Positions 25,354-32,841 of a DNA stretch of 41,006 nucleotides are shown here, piece by piece (position 1 is the stretch's first letter; each line of letters opens with the position of its first letter). The DNA lies in contig NZ_QJVD01000031.1 in the NCBI RefSeq assembly GCF_003219815.1, positions 1 to 41,006 on the forward strand. Direction: 5' to 3'. The translations under genes and the position numbers were made by a program. Source of the stretch: Arthrobacter livingstonensis (GTDB lineage: Bacteria > Actinomycetota > Actinomycetes > Actinomycetales > Micrococcaceae). The notes under the pieces are model-generated. The model worked only from the letters and a program-made list of their open reading frames with translations, searched no databases and was not told where the DNA came from.

Positions 25354-26517
25354 CTAACTGGCGGGTAGCGCGAAGAGCGTGATCGCGAGGAGGATGAAGG
25401 CGAGCAAGGCGAAGCCAGACTTCCGGAAGAACCCCGAGGATGTCCGGAACGCGATGGTGGCCTCAACGGCGTAGTACGCGGCGAAAGCTCGGGAGGCGAT
25501 CGTGACCAGGGTGAAGGTGGGAACGGTGGCCGCGATGGCGATCGCCGCCACCCCGCTGATCAGATAGGGTCGGGAGCCCGTAAACCAGCTGCCCAGACCG
25601 GTCAGATTGCCTCGGGCCGCTTCGGTGTCGGCGATGGCCGCACTGAATTGGCTTAGAACGGCGGAGAGGACCAGGGGAAGCGCCAGCCACGGTGCGATGC
25701 GGTCGGTGATGTTCAGCAGTGTGGTGTCCGGACCCGCAGCGGTGCCGAGCCCCATGACGGGGGTCGCAACGGCGACGAACCCGATATAAATCGACGCGGA
25801 CACCAACTGCGCGGCCCGTGACGCCCGCACACGCGTGACGGCATCATAGCGGTTGCCGAGGTAGCGTACGGTTTCAAACCCTTGAACGGTGATCACCAGA
25901 CCACCCAGAATCAATAGGGCTTCCAGTGGACCGGCCGGTGGCAGCGGTGGAAGCTTAAGACCCGAGGTGCCGAGCAGGACACCGTCATGAAAGAGCAGGA
26001 CACCTCCAAGGACCGTGGTGAGCCCGAGCACCGCAACCAACGAGATCCGGTCGAGCCGGTCAAGGCCCTTGAACCCACGGAAGATGCCGATTGCGATGAT
26101 CAACGCGACAGAAACACAGGCGATGACCGGTTCTAGGATCGCCGAACCACCGGGAATGAAGAAGCCCACCATGTACTGCGCCATGATTCGCAGGTAGAGG
26201 GCAACGGAGATAACGTACGCGATGACGATCACCGCATCCGCCAGCCTGCCCAGTCGCCCGGTCATCGCATTGAGGGTGCCGTCCTTCTTCTGCTGCCCAA
26301 CCACGGTGACATTGTGTCGGATAACGGTGCCCACAAGCCACGCGAACGCACAGATCCCGATCGCACCGAAGACGGCAAAGGCGCCAAGCGCCCGCTCGAG
26401 AATGGGCACGATGATCAGAAGGCCCGAGCCAAGAATGGACGCCAATGGGGTCACGGTGACGGTGGCAACTCCGCGGAGCGTGGCCCATTTGCTCGATGGA
26501 GCAACGGCCTCAGACAC
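25354..26517 (-). CDS. APC-like integral membrane permease
   Basis: A 387-residue protein with about ten hydrophobic helices. VTVTPLASILGSGLLIIVPI in TM1 has the unwound G-S-G feature of APC/NSS-fold transporters, and GLVITVQGFETVRYLGNRYD resembles TM6. It starts with GTG at 26517 and has only a weak ribosome binding site. Substrate unknown; it is shorter than standard APC permeases (about 450-500), with fewer C-terminal helices. A 207-nt gap with no evident structure separates it from the SDR gene. Confidence 0.72.
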   Translation of the reverse strand: MSEAVAPSSKWATLRGVATVTVTPLASILGSGLLIIVPILERALGAFAVFGAIGICAFAWLVGTVIRHNVTVVGQQKKDGTLNAMTGRLGRLADAVIVIAYVISVALYLRIMAQYMVGFFIPGGSAILEPVIACVSVALIIAIGIFRGFKGLDRLDRISLVAVLGLTTVLGGVLLFHDGVLLGTSGLKLPPLPPAGPLEALLILGGLVITVQGFETVRYLGNRYDAVTRVRASRAAQLVSASIYIGFVAVATPVMGLGTAAGPDTTLLNITDRIAPWLALPLVLSAVLSQFSAAIADTEAARGNLTGLGSWFTGSRPYLISGVAAIAIAATVPTFTLVTIASRAFAAYYAVEATIAFRTSSGFFRKSGFALLAFILLAITLFALPAS

Positions 26518-27665
26518 TGTCTGTCAATCGGTAGAGAGGTCTCATCGACGCTCCAGCGCCCGCCACCACCGCTGATGGCCGGTCCGCCAGAGGTGGAGCA
26601 GACAGCCGCCGGCTGGACAAGTGAGTTGTGCGAGGAATTGAATCTCGGTTCTTGCGACCAGGGCCCCATCGACTTCATCGAGGCCCGTCCGCTTCCACCA
26701 AAACTGACTACCGGATTCACTAGTCATAGCATTCTTCTCTCACTGGCAGACGGCTTAACCATGGACCCACTCACCAGAAGAGCTCAGACGGGAGGCAAGC
26801 CCCTACTTCCTGGAAGCCTACGCCCAGATGGTCTCACCCGAGGGCGGAATCCCGACCGAGCACAGAATCCTGCGCTCCCGCATGCGTAAACGCCCTGCAA
26901 GACGTGCTGTCATTCCGCAAGCCTGTCCCAAACCGGACGTGCCAAGCCCAGACATGCACCTTTGATTTAGCAGTTCGCGGAGCGTCCATTGACCCCGTCC
27001 GGTGACTCGTTCGAGGAGGGGGCTCCATCAGGCACGTTTCTAGACACGGGCTGATTCGCATTCCGGAAAACCTTTTTTGAGTTCGCAGTTTGACCCCTCA
27101 AAACGATCGCAGTTCCTACCGCCAGTGCTCCGTTAGCCGTCTTGCGAACACGATGATTGACCGACTTTTCCATCCACTCCCTTGGGCAAAACGTCGCCAA
27201 AAGGCGTACGACGTGGAATGCACAGGCAGTCTGGCGAACCAGAGCGAAACAATCCCCGGAACAATGACGTCTGCTAAAGCAATACGACCGTCTCTCGGCA
27301 GACGGTGGCATGCCACCAGACATGTCGATGCTCCTGCAAACGGCCAGCAAGGAGATGCTTCGGCCATCCATGGCAGATCCACGTCACGTTCTAATCACGT
27401 TTTTCAACGAAACGCTCACCAATCTTTGACATGCCAAGAGAGCACCGTTGTCCCGCACTCCCCCTGAAACTCATCTTTTACCCATCTTTTTCAACAAAAT
27501 CTTCTTCAAATTTTGCTCATCATTTTCACGAGAACGCACTCATCACTTTCCGTGCAGGCCAGGGGCTTCCCGGAGCAGGCAACCGGTCGGCCGCGGCAGG
27601 AAACGTCCATGGGACTACGACCAGGCGAGCAAATAACAGGACACCATACTTTCGCTCACGACTGC
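26518..27665. other. Gene-free stretch with decayed coding fragments
   Basis: About 1.1 kb without an intact gene. Between about 26784 and 26970 a plus-strand frame reads REASPYFLEAYAQMVSPEGG then IPTEHRILRSRMRKRP, which looks like genuine protein sequence without a start or a recognised family. The region also holds the second copy of the diverged repeat (27303-27471) and an A/T-rich tract (27475-27545) unlike the flanking genes. It fits an old insertion or deletion scar. Confidence 0.45.
27303..27471 (+). repeat. Diverged ~170-bp repeat, copy B
   Basis: Partner of 4703-4874 in the same orientation, 22.6 kb away. Both copies end with GTTGTCCCGC, a C-run and GAAACT, and both are followed by A/T-rich sequence. 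In this copy the shared frame reads MSMLLQTASKEML and PRHVLITFFNETLTNL before a TGA. No terminal inverted repeats or target duplications were found. Confidence 0.55.
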
Positions 27666-27936
27666 GGCGCAGGAGTTCACGGTTTGGTACGCAAGCCCAG
27701 CGCAGGCCGGGGACGGCGAAATCCACCCCGCCGTGTCCTGCAGGTTCGATGAGTCCTTCAGCGAGGAGTTTGGTGTGGTAGTTGGCCACGAGGCTTGAGT
27801 TGGCCCCGAGACGCCAGCCGCTATCACCGACTGTCGCCGCGTCGTCGCCTTCGACCATCGCATAAAGGAATTCTAGAGTCTCTGGTTGATGAAATGGACA
27901 ACGCCGCCCCAATGCCTGAAACTGCCGGTCCCTCAC
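27666..27936 (-). pseudogene. AAA-ATPase C-terminal winged-helix remnant
   Basis: A minus-strand frame encodes LEFLYAMVEGDDAATVGDSG, then a helix pair ending LLAEGLIEPAGHGGVDFAVPGL. This matches the C-terminal winged helix of the large actinobacterial ATP-binding (archaeal-type AAA) proteins, which end LIxKGLIxxPxxGxVAFTVPGM. The ATPase core (Walker A and B) is absent and the frame runs on into unrelated sequence, so it is a 3' gene fragment. Confidence 0.45.
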
Positions 27937-28154
27937 CGAAAAATGCTGACCTCGGTGGCCGGCTCCGTCACGACGGTTATGAAGAGCACAAACAGCAGGA
28001 TCGGCGCAACCCGGTCCACCATCGCCGTGCCGTCGGCCAGGACCGCGAGGGCGCCGACTGCCAGCGAAACCGCTCCCCTAATCGCCAACCGCATACAAGG
28101 AATCCATTCCCGGCAGTCGAGAAGGACACGCGGCGTAGAGTTAAAAGCGTTCAT
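27933..28154 (-). pseudogene. SLC13/ArsB-like permease N-terminal fragment
   Basis: A 73-codon frame with MRLAIRGAVSLAVGALAVLA and MVDRVAPILLFVLFITVVTE, which resembles the first two helices of ArsB/SLC13-type ion permeases (DRVxPILxFVxAITVVAEL). It stops at 27933 where the AAA-ATPase fragment begins, so two unrelated gene pieces are joined head to tail, as expected from a deletion. Intact homologues have more than 400 residues. Confidence 0.4.
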
Positions 28155-28289
28155 GGTCCTCCGGTGGTGTTCCAGCGCGTCCTGAACGCTCCGTGCTTGG
28201 TTGCTGCGACGATTGGAGGAGTGTGCTTATGTCTGTCCATAGCCTTCCTTCGGTCCCGGCTGGCGATTTTTTGTCCCCCAGGGCTCTGC

Positions 28290-29120
28290 ATGGGCATCCG
28301 GGCTCCGTGGCCCATGACTAGGCGGGCGGCCCCTGCGTCCGGCCGGCCGGTCCATTTGGATCCCCTTTCAGAGCTCCTCCCGATTGGGCCGTTGCGTTTG
28401 ACGGTGGAGGAGGTTCGGCAGTTGTGGTCCTTTGTACACGGGGACATCATGGACGGCGGTACGCGCCAATACCTGCGGGCATCTTTGGGGCTGTGTCCGC
28501 GCCATGCGTGGGGTCATGCCGTGGTGGAGATCGAGTTGTGGCAGGCGGGCGCCGGCGCGCGTGGCGGCCACCAGCCCTTTGATATTTCGGTCCTGAATGA
28601 GGACTTGTTGGAGTATGCGGCTGGTGAACTGCGCAAGCCGTTGTCGTGGCTCCATCCAGGCATGGCGCACCAGCCGGCGGCTTCCCGATCGTGTCGGATC
28701 TGCGGCGAACTGGCCGGTCCGCTCCCGGAAGGGCTGCGGATGGGGTACGCGAACTCCAACAGTAACGCCCTCGCTCTTGAGGCAAACGAACTGGCGTTCA
28801 CCACCGCGTGGTGCCGTGAAACGTCCAGCACCTGGTTTTCCAGGGCGTGCCCGCGATGCCTGGGAAACGACGGCGCGGACCCTCTTGCGCTGTGTCGGCG
28901 GCATCTGGCGGCCGGCGGTCCCGTTTCCCGGGCGACGGGCCATGCCATCGCCGATCGCCTCCTGGAACTCAGGCAGCGCTTGTTGCGGCTGCTTGATTCG
29001 ATGACCGACCACGGGAAGCCGGCCACGGCCGCAGAAAATGCGGCGTGGGTGGAGGCGCTGGGCTGGTTCGCCGGTTGGGCCCTGCCACTGTATCTGACCA
29101 GCAGCAACCCCGGCTCCTGA
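28290..29120 (+). CDS. Hypothetical protein with CxxC motifs
   Basis: A frame of up to 276 codons with two CxxC pairs, SCRICGEL in the middle and ACPRCLG further on, plus an upstream LCPRHAWGH and a later LCRRH. These Cys/His groups suggest a zinc-ribbon-like or metal-binding fold, in layout reminiscent of DUF6062-type proteins, but I cannot assign it firmly. Start uncertain: the ATG at 28290 (AGGG upstream) or 28314. It lies directly upstream of the first fluoride riboswitch and on the same strand, so it may be part of the fluoride island. No riboswitch was seen before it. Confidence 0.6.
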   Translation: MGIRAPWPMTRRAAPASGRPVHLDPLSELLPIGPLRLTVEEVRQLWSFVHGDIMDGGTRQYLRASLGLCPRHAWGHAVVEIELWQAGAGARGGHQPFDISVLNEDLLEYAAGELRKPLSWLHPGMAHQPAASRSCRICGELAGPLPEGLRMGYANSNSNALALEANELAFTTAWCRETSSTWFSRACPRCLGNDGADPLALCRRHLAAGGPVSRATGHAIADRLLELRQRLLRLLDSMTDHGKPATAAENAAWVEALGWFAGWALPLYLTSSNPGS

Positions 29121-29185
29121 GTTGCCGGCCGACACCTCTGGCGTCATGTCATGGCGTGGCTGATGGTGGTGCCTGTAGAGTCGGC

Positions 29186-29278
29186 CTTGGTGATGGATCC
29201 CGCCGGGACCGAGTTATCGGTCCGAACCGCCACAGTGGCTGATGGTTCCTACCTTTGAGGGATGAAGGTAGGTGGGCC
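29186..29278 (+). promoter_or_regulatory. Fluoride riboswitch (crcB motif) upstream of gpm-eno-crcB operon
   Basis: GGTGATGGATCCCGCC forms P1 (GGTG with CGCC) around the loop ATGGATCC. A variable stem GGACCGA/TCGGTCC follows, then AACCGCC and the conserved tail GCTGATGGTTCCTACC. The loop GGATCC can pair with GGTTCC of the tail (5 of 6), the defining pseudoknot. Just downstream, CCTACCTT (29248-29255), which includes the aptamer tail, is exactly complementary to AAGGTAGG (29265-29272), overlapping the ribosome binding site of the mutase ATG at 29279. Fluoride binding should hold the tail in the aptamer and free the ribosome binding site, switching translation on. Confidence 0.93.
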
Positions 29279-30031
29279 ATGCCCGGTTTTGGAACACTGG
29301 TCCTTCTGCGGCACGGCGAAAGCGTCCTGAACGCCGCGGGCCGTTTCACCGGACTCCTGGACCCGCCGCTCACCGCCCGGGGCCGCTGCGAGGCCAAGGA
29401 CGCCGCACGCCTTCTTGCCGAGGCCGGCCTTCTCCCGACGGCAATCTTTTCCTCGACGCTGGTGCGTGCCACCGAGACGGCGGACATTGTGGCCCGGACC
29501 CTCGGAATGGCCCAACAGCCTGTGCGGCTGTGGAAGCTCAACGAGCGCAATTACGGCTCCCTGACCGGGCGGTCCAAGGCCGAGCTGCGGACCGAATTCG
29601 GGGAAGACGTGCTGCATTGTTGGCGCCGCACCCTCTACGGGACGCCCCCGACCATGGATCAGCTCGCACTGGGGAAGCTGCGCAGAAGTCCCGCCCTCGC
29701 AGGGGTCCCCGCCGGAGCCGTGCTGGCCAGCGAGTCCCTCATCGCCGTGTCCAAGAGGGTCGGGGAAGTGTGGCTGCACGTGCTGCGCCCGCTGGTGTTG
29801 GAAGGCGAGACAGTGTTGTGTGTCGGGCACGGCAACTCCCTACGCGCCCTGTGCTTCCTGCTGGATGAACTCAGTGAGGCCGAGGTCGAAGCCTTGAACA
29901 TCCCGACCGGACAGCCGCTGCTGTACCGCTTTGATGGCTGGGCCCTGCCCTTCCTTCGCGGTGGGCGTTATCTGAATCCGCTGGCCGCGCGGACCGCTGC
30001 CGAACAAGTCGCCGCCGAGGGCGGCACCTAA
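29279..30031 (+). CDS. gpmA: 2,3-bisphosphoglycerate-dependent phosphoglycerate mutase
   Basis: A 250-residue histidine-phosphatase-fold mutase interconverting 3- and 2-phosphoglycerate. The catalytic signature is LLRHGES (phospho-His12). LNERNYGSLTG (Glu89) is diagnostic of the dPGM type and the second histidine is in VGHGNSLRAL (His184); these numbers agree with the E. coli enzyme as I recall it. The ATG at 29279 is preferred to a TTG at 29255. It lies directly behind the fluoride riboswitch and 20 nt before enolase, whose substrate it makes. Probably a second, fluoride-induced copy. Confidence 0.93.
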   Translation: MPGFGTLVLLRHGESVLNAAGRFTGLLDPPLTARGRCEAKDAARLLAEAGLLPTAIFSSTLVRATETADIVARTLGMAQQPVRLWKLNERNYGSLTGRSKAELRTEFGEDVLHCWRRTLYGTPPTMDQLALGKLRRSPALAGVPAGAVLASESLIAVSKRVGEVWLHVLRPLVLEGETVLCVGHGNSLRALCFLLDELSEAEVEALNIPTGQPLLYRFDGWALPFLRGGRYLNPLAARTAAEQVAAEGGT

Positions 30032-30050
30032 AAGATGAATGGAGCACCTC

Positions 30051-31346
30051 ATGAGTGAGCTGCGCATTACCGCCATCCGGGCCCTGCAAATCCTGGACTC
30101 CCGCGGCTACCCGACCCTGCGCGTGCAATTGGAGATCGATACAGGTGCCGTGTTTGAAGCCTCCGCCCCGTCCGGGGCCTCCACCGGCGCCCACGAGGCC
30201 GTTGAACTGCGCGACGGCGGCACGCCCTTCTCCGGGCGCGGCGTCACCGGGGCCCTCGCTTCCGTGACCGGGGAGATCAGCAATCTGCTGACTTCCCGGC
30301 CCTGGGTGTCGCAGCGTGAGCTGGATGAGGCGCTGTGCGCCCTGGACGGGACGGGGAACAAGTCACGGTTGGGAGCCAACGCCCTGGTGGCCGTCTCCAT
30401 GGCCGCAGCCCGGGGATTCGCCGCCGGGACCGGGCACTCCCTGCATACATGGATCTCCCAAGCCCTCGGGCGTGCCGAACGGCTTCCGGTCCCACATTTC
30501 AACGTCCTCAATGGCGGCCAGCACGCCGCCAACGCCCTGGCCTTCCAGGAATTCATGATCGCCCCCGTCGGAGCCGCGACCTACCCGCAGGCGCTGGAGT
30601 GGGGTGCCGATATTTACCATGCACTGGCCGCCACACTTCGCACGCGTGGCCTGGCGACCGGGCTGGGCGACGAGGGAGGCTACGCCCCGGAGATCTCCTC
30701 ACCCGAGGAAGCCCTGGACCTGATCGTCTCCGGCATTGACGCCGCCGGGCACCGTCCCGGCATCAGCGAGGTCGCCATTGCCCTGGACCCGGCCGCGAAT
30801 TCCTTTTTCCAGGACGGCAGCTACCACCTCAACGGCCGCCACTACACCCCGTCCCAGATGGTCAGCTACTACGGCAAGCTCCTGGACAACTATCCGATCC
30901 GCAGCCTGGAGGACCCCCTGGCCGAGGACGACGCCGAATCCTGGCCCGAGCTTGTCTCCGCCTTGGGCGGCCGGGCGCAAATTGTCGGCGATGACCTCTT
31001 CGTCACCCAGGCGGCCCGCGTCACGGCAGGAATCCGGTCCGGGTCCGCCACGGCGGTGTTGATCAAACCGAACCAGGTCGGCACCGTCACCGAAACCCTG
31101 GAGACTCTTGCTGTCGCGTCCGCCGGCGGGTTCACCGCCATGGTCTCCCACCGGTCCGGGGAAACCACCGACACCTTCGTGGCCGATCTGACCGTCGGCT
31201 CCGGCTGCGGCCAGCTCAAGGCCGGGGCCCCGGCCCGCGGGGAACGGGTCGCCAAATACAACCGGCTGCTGGAAATCGCCGACTCCAACCCCGCCCTGCC
31301 CTACGGACTCGCGATCCTGTCAGGGGAAGGTGACACCGATGCCTGA
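30051..31346 (+). CDS. eno: Enolase (fluoride-regulated copy)
   Basis: A 431-residue enolase converting 2-phosphoglycerate to phosphoenolpyruvate. Active-site residues are present: Glu167 (FQEFM), Glu208 (GDEGGYAP), metal ligands Asp246 (ALDP), Glu287 (SLEDP) and Asp314 (GDDLFVT), Lys339 (LIKPNQVGT), and SHRSGETTDTFVADLTVG. Unusual for enolase are Pro in IKPNQ (normally IKVNQ), ALDPAANS (normally ALDVAASE) and Tyr in GDEGGYAP (normally Phe). These sit beside the metal/phosphate site where fluoride inhibits. GGAG precedes the ATG at 30051. Likely an accessory isozyme alongside a housekeeping eno elsewhere. Confidence 0.93.
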   Translation: MSELRITAIRALQILDSRGYPTLRVQLEIDTGAVFEASAPSGASTGAHEAVELRDGGTPFSGRGVTGALASVTGEISNLLTSRPWVSQRELDEALCALDGTGNKSRLGANALVAVSMAAARGFAAGTGHSLHTWISQALGRAERLPVPHFNVLNGGQHAANALAFQEFMIAPVGAATYPQALEWGADIYHALAATLRTRGLATGLGDEGGYAPEISSPEEALDLIVSGIDAAGHRPGISEVAIALDPAANSFFQDGSYHLNGRHYTPSQMVSYYGKLLDNYPIRSLEDPLAEDDAESWPELVSALGGRAQIVGDDLFVTQAARVTAGIRSGSATAVLIKPNQVGTVTETLETLAVASAGGFTAMVSHRSGETTDTFVADLTVGSGCGQLKAGAPARGERVAKYNRLLEIADSNPALPYGLAILSGEGDTDA

Positions 31347-31884
31347 CCACCACCCGCGGCCCCAAACGCAACCGGCCCCCATGCCGCACCAGCGGATGGC
31401 CGGTCCCGTCGTCGCCGGCGTCGTGCCGGGCCAGCCGGCCATCGTGATCCGACAGTCCGCCGCCCTGGCCTACAGCCTCGGCGTGGGCCTGGTCTTCGCC
31501 TACGTGGACGTCACCCGCTACCTGGTCGAGGACCACGACGGCGGGGACGATACTTCGGCGCCCATCGACCCTGACGGCGTCGACGAGCCCGACGACGTCG
31601 AAGGGGCCGCCCGGTCCATCCGGGTACGGATCGGCACCGAACTGGCGGGCGATGACACCAGTTGGTCCTTTGTGACCCTGGCCGGGGAACCGGCCCGCGC
31701 CCTGGCCCGGCTGGCCGAGAGCGTCCACGCCTGCGTGATCGTTGTGGGGACACGCGAACGCGGGGTGGGCGCCCGCCTGGAGGAATTCCTCATCGGCTCC
31801 GTCGCCGTGCACCTGACCCACCGCCAGCACCGGCCCGTCCTTGTCATCCCCCTGGACCCGCACGCCGCCCAAGGGGGGTCTTGA
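31339..31884 (+). CDS. Universal stress protein (UspA domain)
   Basis: A 181-residue single-domain UspA-fold protein. It ends with the nucleotide-binding signature GTRERGVGARLEEFLIGSVA (G-2x-G-9x-G-S pattern) and HRPVLVIP. The N-terminal ~20 residues are His/Pro/Gln-rich and probably disordered. The ATG at 31339 (GAAGG upstream) overlaps the end of enolase by 8 bp, and its TGA overlaps the next ATG, so it is firmly in the operon. Its role in fluoride stress is unknown. Confidence 0.85.
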   Translation: MPDHHPRPQTQPAPMPHQRMAGPVVAGVVPGQPAIVIRQSAALAYSLGVGLVFAYVDVTRYLVEDHDGGDDTSAPIDPDGVDEPDDVEGAARSIRVRIGTELAGDDTSWSFVTLAGEPARALARLAESVHACVIVVGTRERGVGARLEEFLIGSVAVHLTHRQHRPVLVIPLDPHAAQGGS

Positions 31885-32450
31885 TGGCCCGGGAAACTCC
31901 ACCCAAGGAAGCCGTGCACGCACCTGGCCTGGAAAATCTTCCCGTGGACAGCGACGTCGACATTCCCGGGCAGGTGCCTGGTCTGGCGCATCGTCCCGTC
32001 CACCTGCATCCTGGGTTCGTGCTGCTCGTGGTGGCCGGCGGGTGCCTCGGGGCGCTGGCCCGGTACAGCCTGGGCATGGTCCTGCCGGCTCCCAGCGGGT
32101 GGCCGCTGCCGACCCTGCTGATCAACATTTCCGGCGCCTTCGCCCTGGGCGCGTTGTTGGAGGGGCTCTCCCGACGCGGCCCTGACACGGGCCGGTTGCG
32201 GTTGATGCGCCTCGTGGCGGGTACCGGGTTCATGGGCGCGTTTACGACGTACAGCACCCTGGCCGTGGATGCCGTGCACCTTTTCGACCACGGCGCGGCG
32301 GGATCCGCCCTGCTGTACCTCGCGGCGAGCCTGTTCGGTGGGATTGGTGCCGCGCTGGCCGGGATCTGGGTCGCAGCGCGGCACCACCGCGCAGGGGCGG
32401 CCCGCGAACACGCGGCCCTGGATCCGGCCGGCCCCGGGGAGGAACAGTGA
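31884..32450 (+). CDS. crcB: CrcB/Fluc fluoride channel, subunit 1
   Basis: A 188-residue Fluc-family protein with four helices from about residue 43 on. Motifs are GGCLGALARYSLG in TM1, PTLLINISGAFALG in TM2 and GTGFMGAFTTYSTLAVDAV in TM3 (the T-T-Y-S-T break lining the pore). Fluc proteins export F- as dual-topology dimers; the second copy follows at once, so the pair probably forms an antiparallel heterodimer. The ~42-residue hydrophilic N-terminal extension and Arg/Ala-rich C-terminal tail are longer than usual. The start follows AAGGGGGG, overlapping the usp stop. Confidence 0.92.
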   Translation: MARETPPKEAVHAPGLENLPVDSDVDIPGQVPGLAHRPVHLHPGFVLLVVAGGCLGALARYSLGMVLPAPSGWPLPTLLINISGAFALGALLEGLSRRGPDTGRLRLMRLVAGTGFMGAFTTYSTLAVDAVHLFDHGAAGSALLYLAASLFGGIGAALAGIWVAARHHRAGAAREHAALDPAGPGEEQ

Positions 32451-32815
32451 CGGTGCTGCTGCTGGCCCTGGCCGGGGGTGTCGGGGCCGGGCTGCGGTTC
32501 ATGGTTGACGGGCTCATCAGGGCCAGGGCCCGCACGGCGCTGCCGGTGGGGACCATGCTGATCAACATCAGCGGATCGCTGTTGCTGGGTTTCTTGACCG
32601 GTCTGGTCGCCGGCCACTACACGGACACCGCCGTGGGCCTGATCCTGGGGACCGGGTTCCTGGGCGGCTATACGACGTTCAGCACTGCCAGCTTTGAGAC
32701 GGTCCGCCTGATCCAGGCCCGCCGCACCGGACTCGCCGTCATCAACGCCGCCGGGACCATGGCGTCGTGCGTGCTGGCCGCCGCAGCCGGCGCCGCGCTT
32801 ACACTCCTCGTGTAA
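32447..32815 (+). CDS. crcB: CrcB/Fluc fluoride channel, subunit 2
   Basis: A 122-residue compact Fluc protein of ordinary length, starting with GTG in a GTGA overlap with the first copy. Motifs: GGVGAGLRFMVDG in TM1, VGTMLINISGSLLLGFLTG in TM2 and GTGFLGGYTTFSTASFETV in TM3. The loop charges differ from copy 1 (short N-terminus, Arg after TM1 and after TM3), as expected if the two insert in opposite orientations. Last gene of the gpm-eno-usp-crcB-crcB operon. Confidence 0.93.
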   Translation: MTVLLLALAGGVGAGLRFMVDGLIRARARTALPVGTMLINISGSLLLGFLTGLVAGHYTDTAVGLILGTGFLGGYTTFSTASFETVRLIQARRTGLAVINAAGTMASCVLAAAAGAALTLLV

Positions 32816-32818
32816 CCA

Positions 32819-32834
32819 CGCCCCTACCCGGGCG
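32819..32834. terminator. Short hairpin between convergent crcB and MFS genes
   Basis: CGCCC (32819-32823) pairs with GGGCG (32830-32834) around CTACCC in the 26-nt gap between two convergent stop codons. A weak, possibly bidirectional stop; there is no U-run. Confidence 0.25.
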
Positions 32835-32841
32835 ACACTGG

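Noticed and set aside
28368-29147. Minus-strand ORF opposite the CxxC protein gene
   Set aside because: Composition is typical of antisense GC-rich frames; the plus-strand frame has protein-like Cys motifs and matches the direction of the downstream operon.
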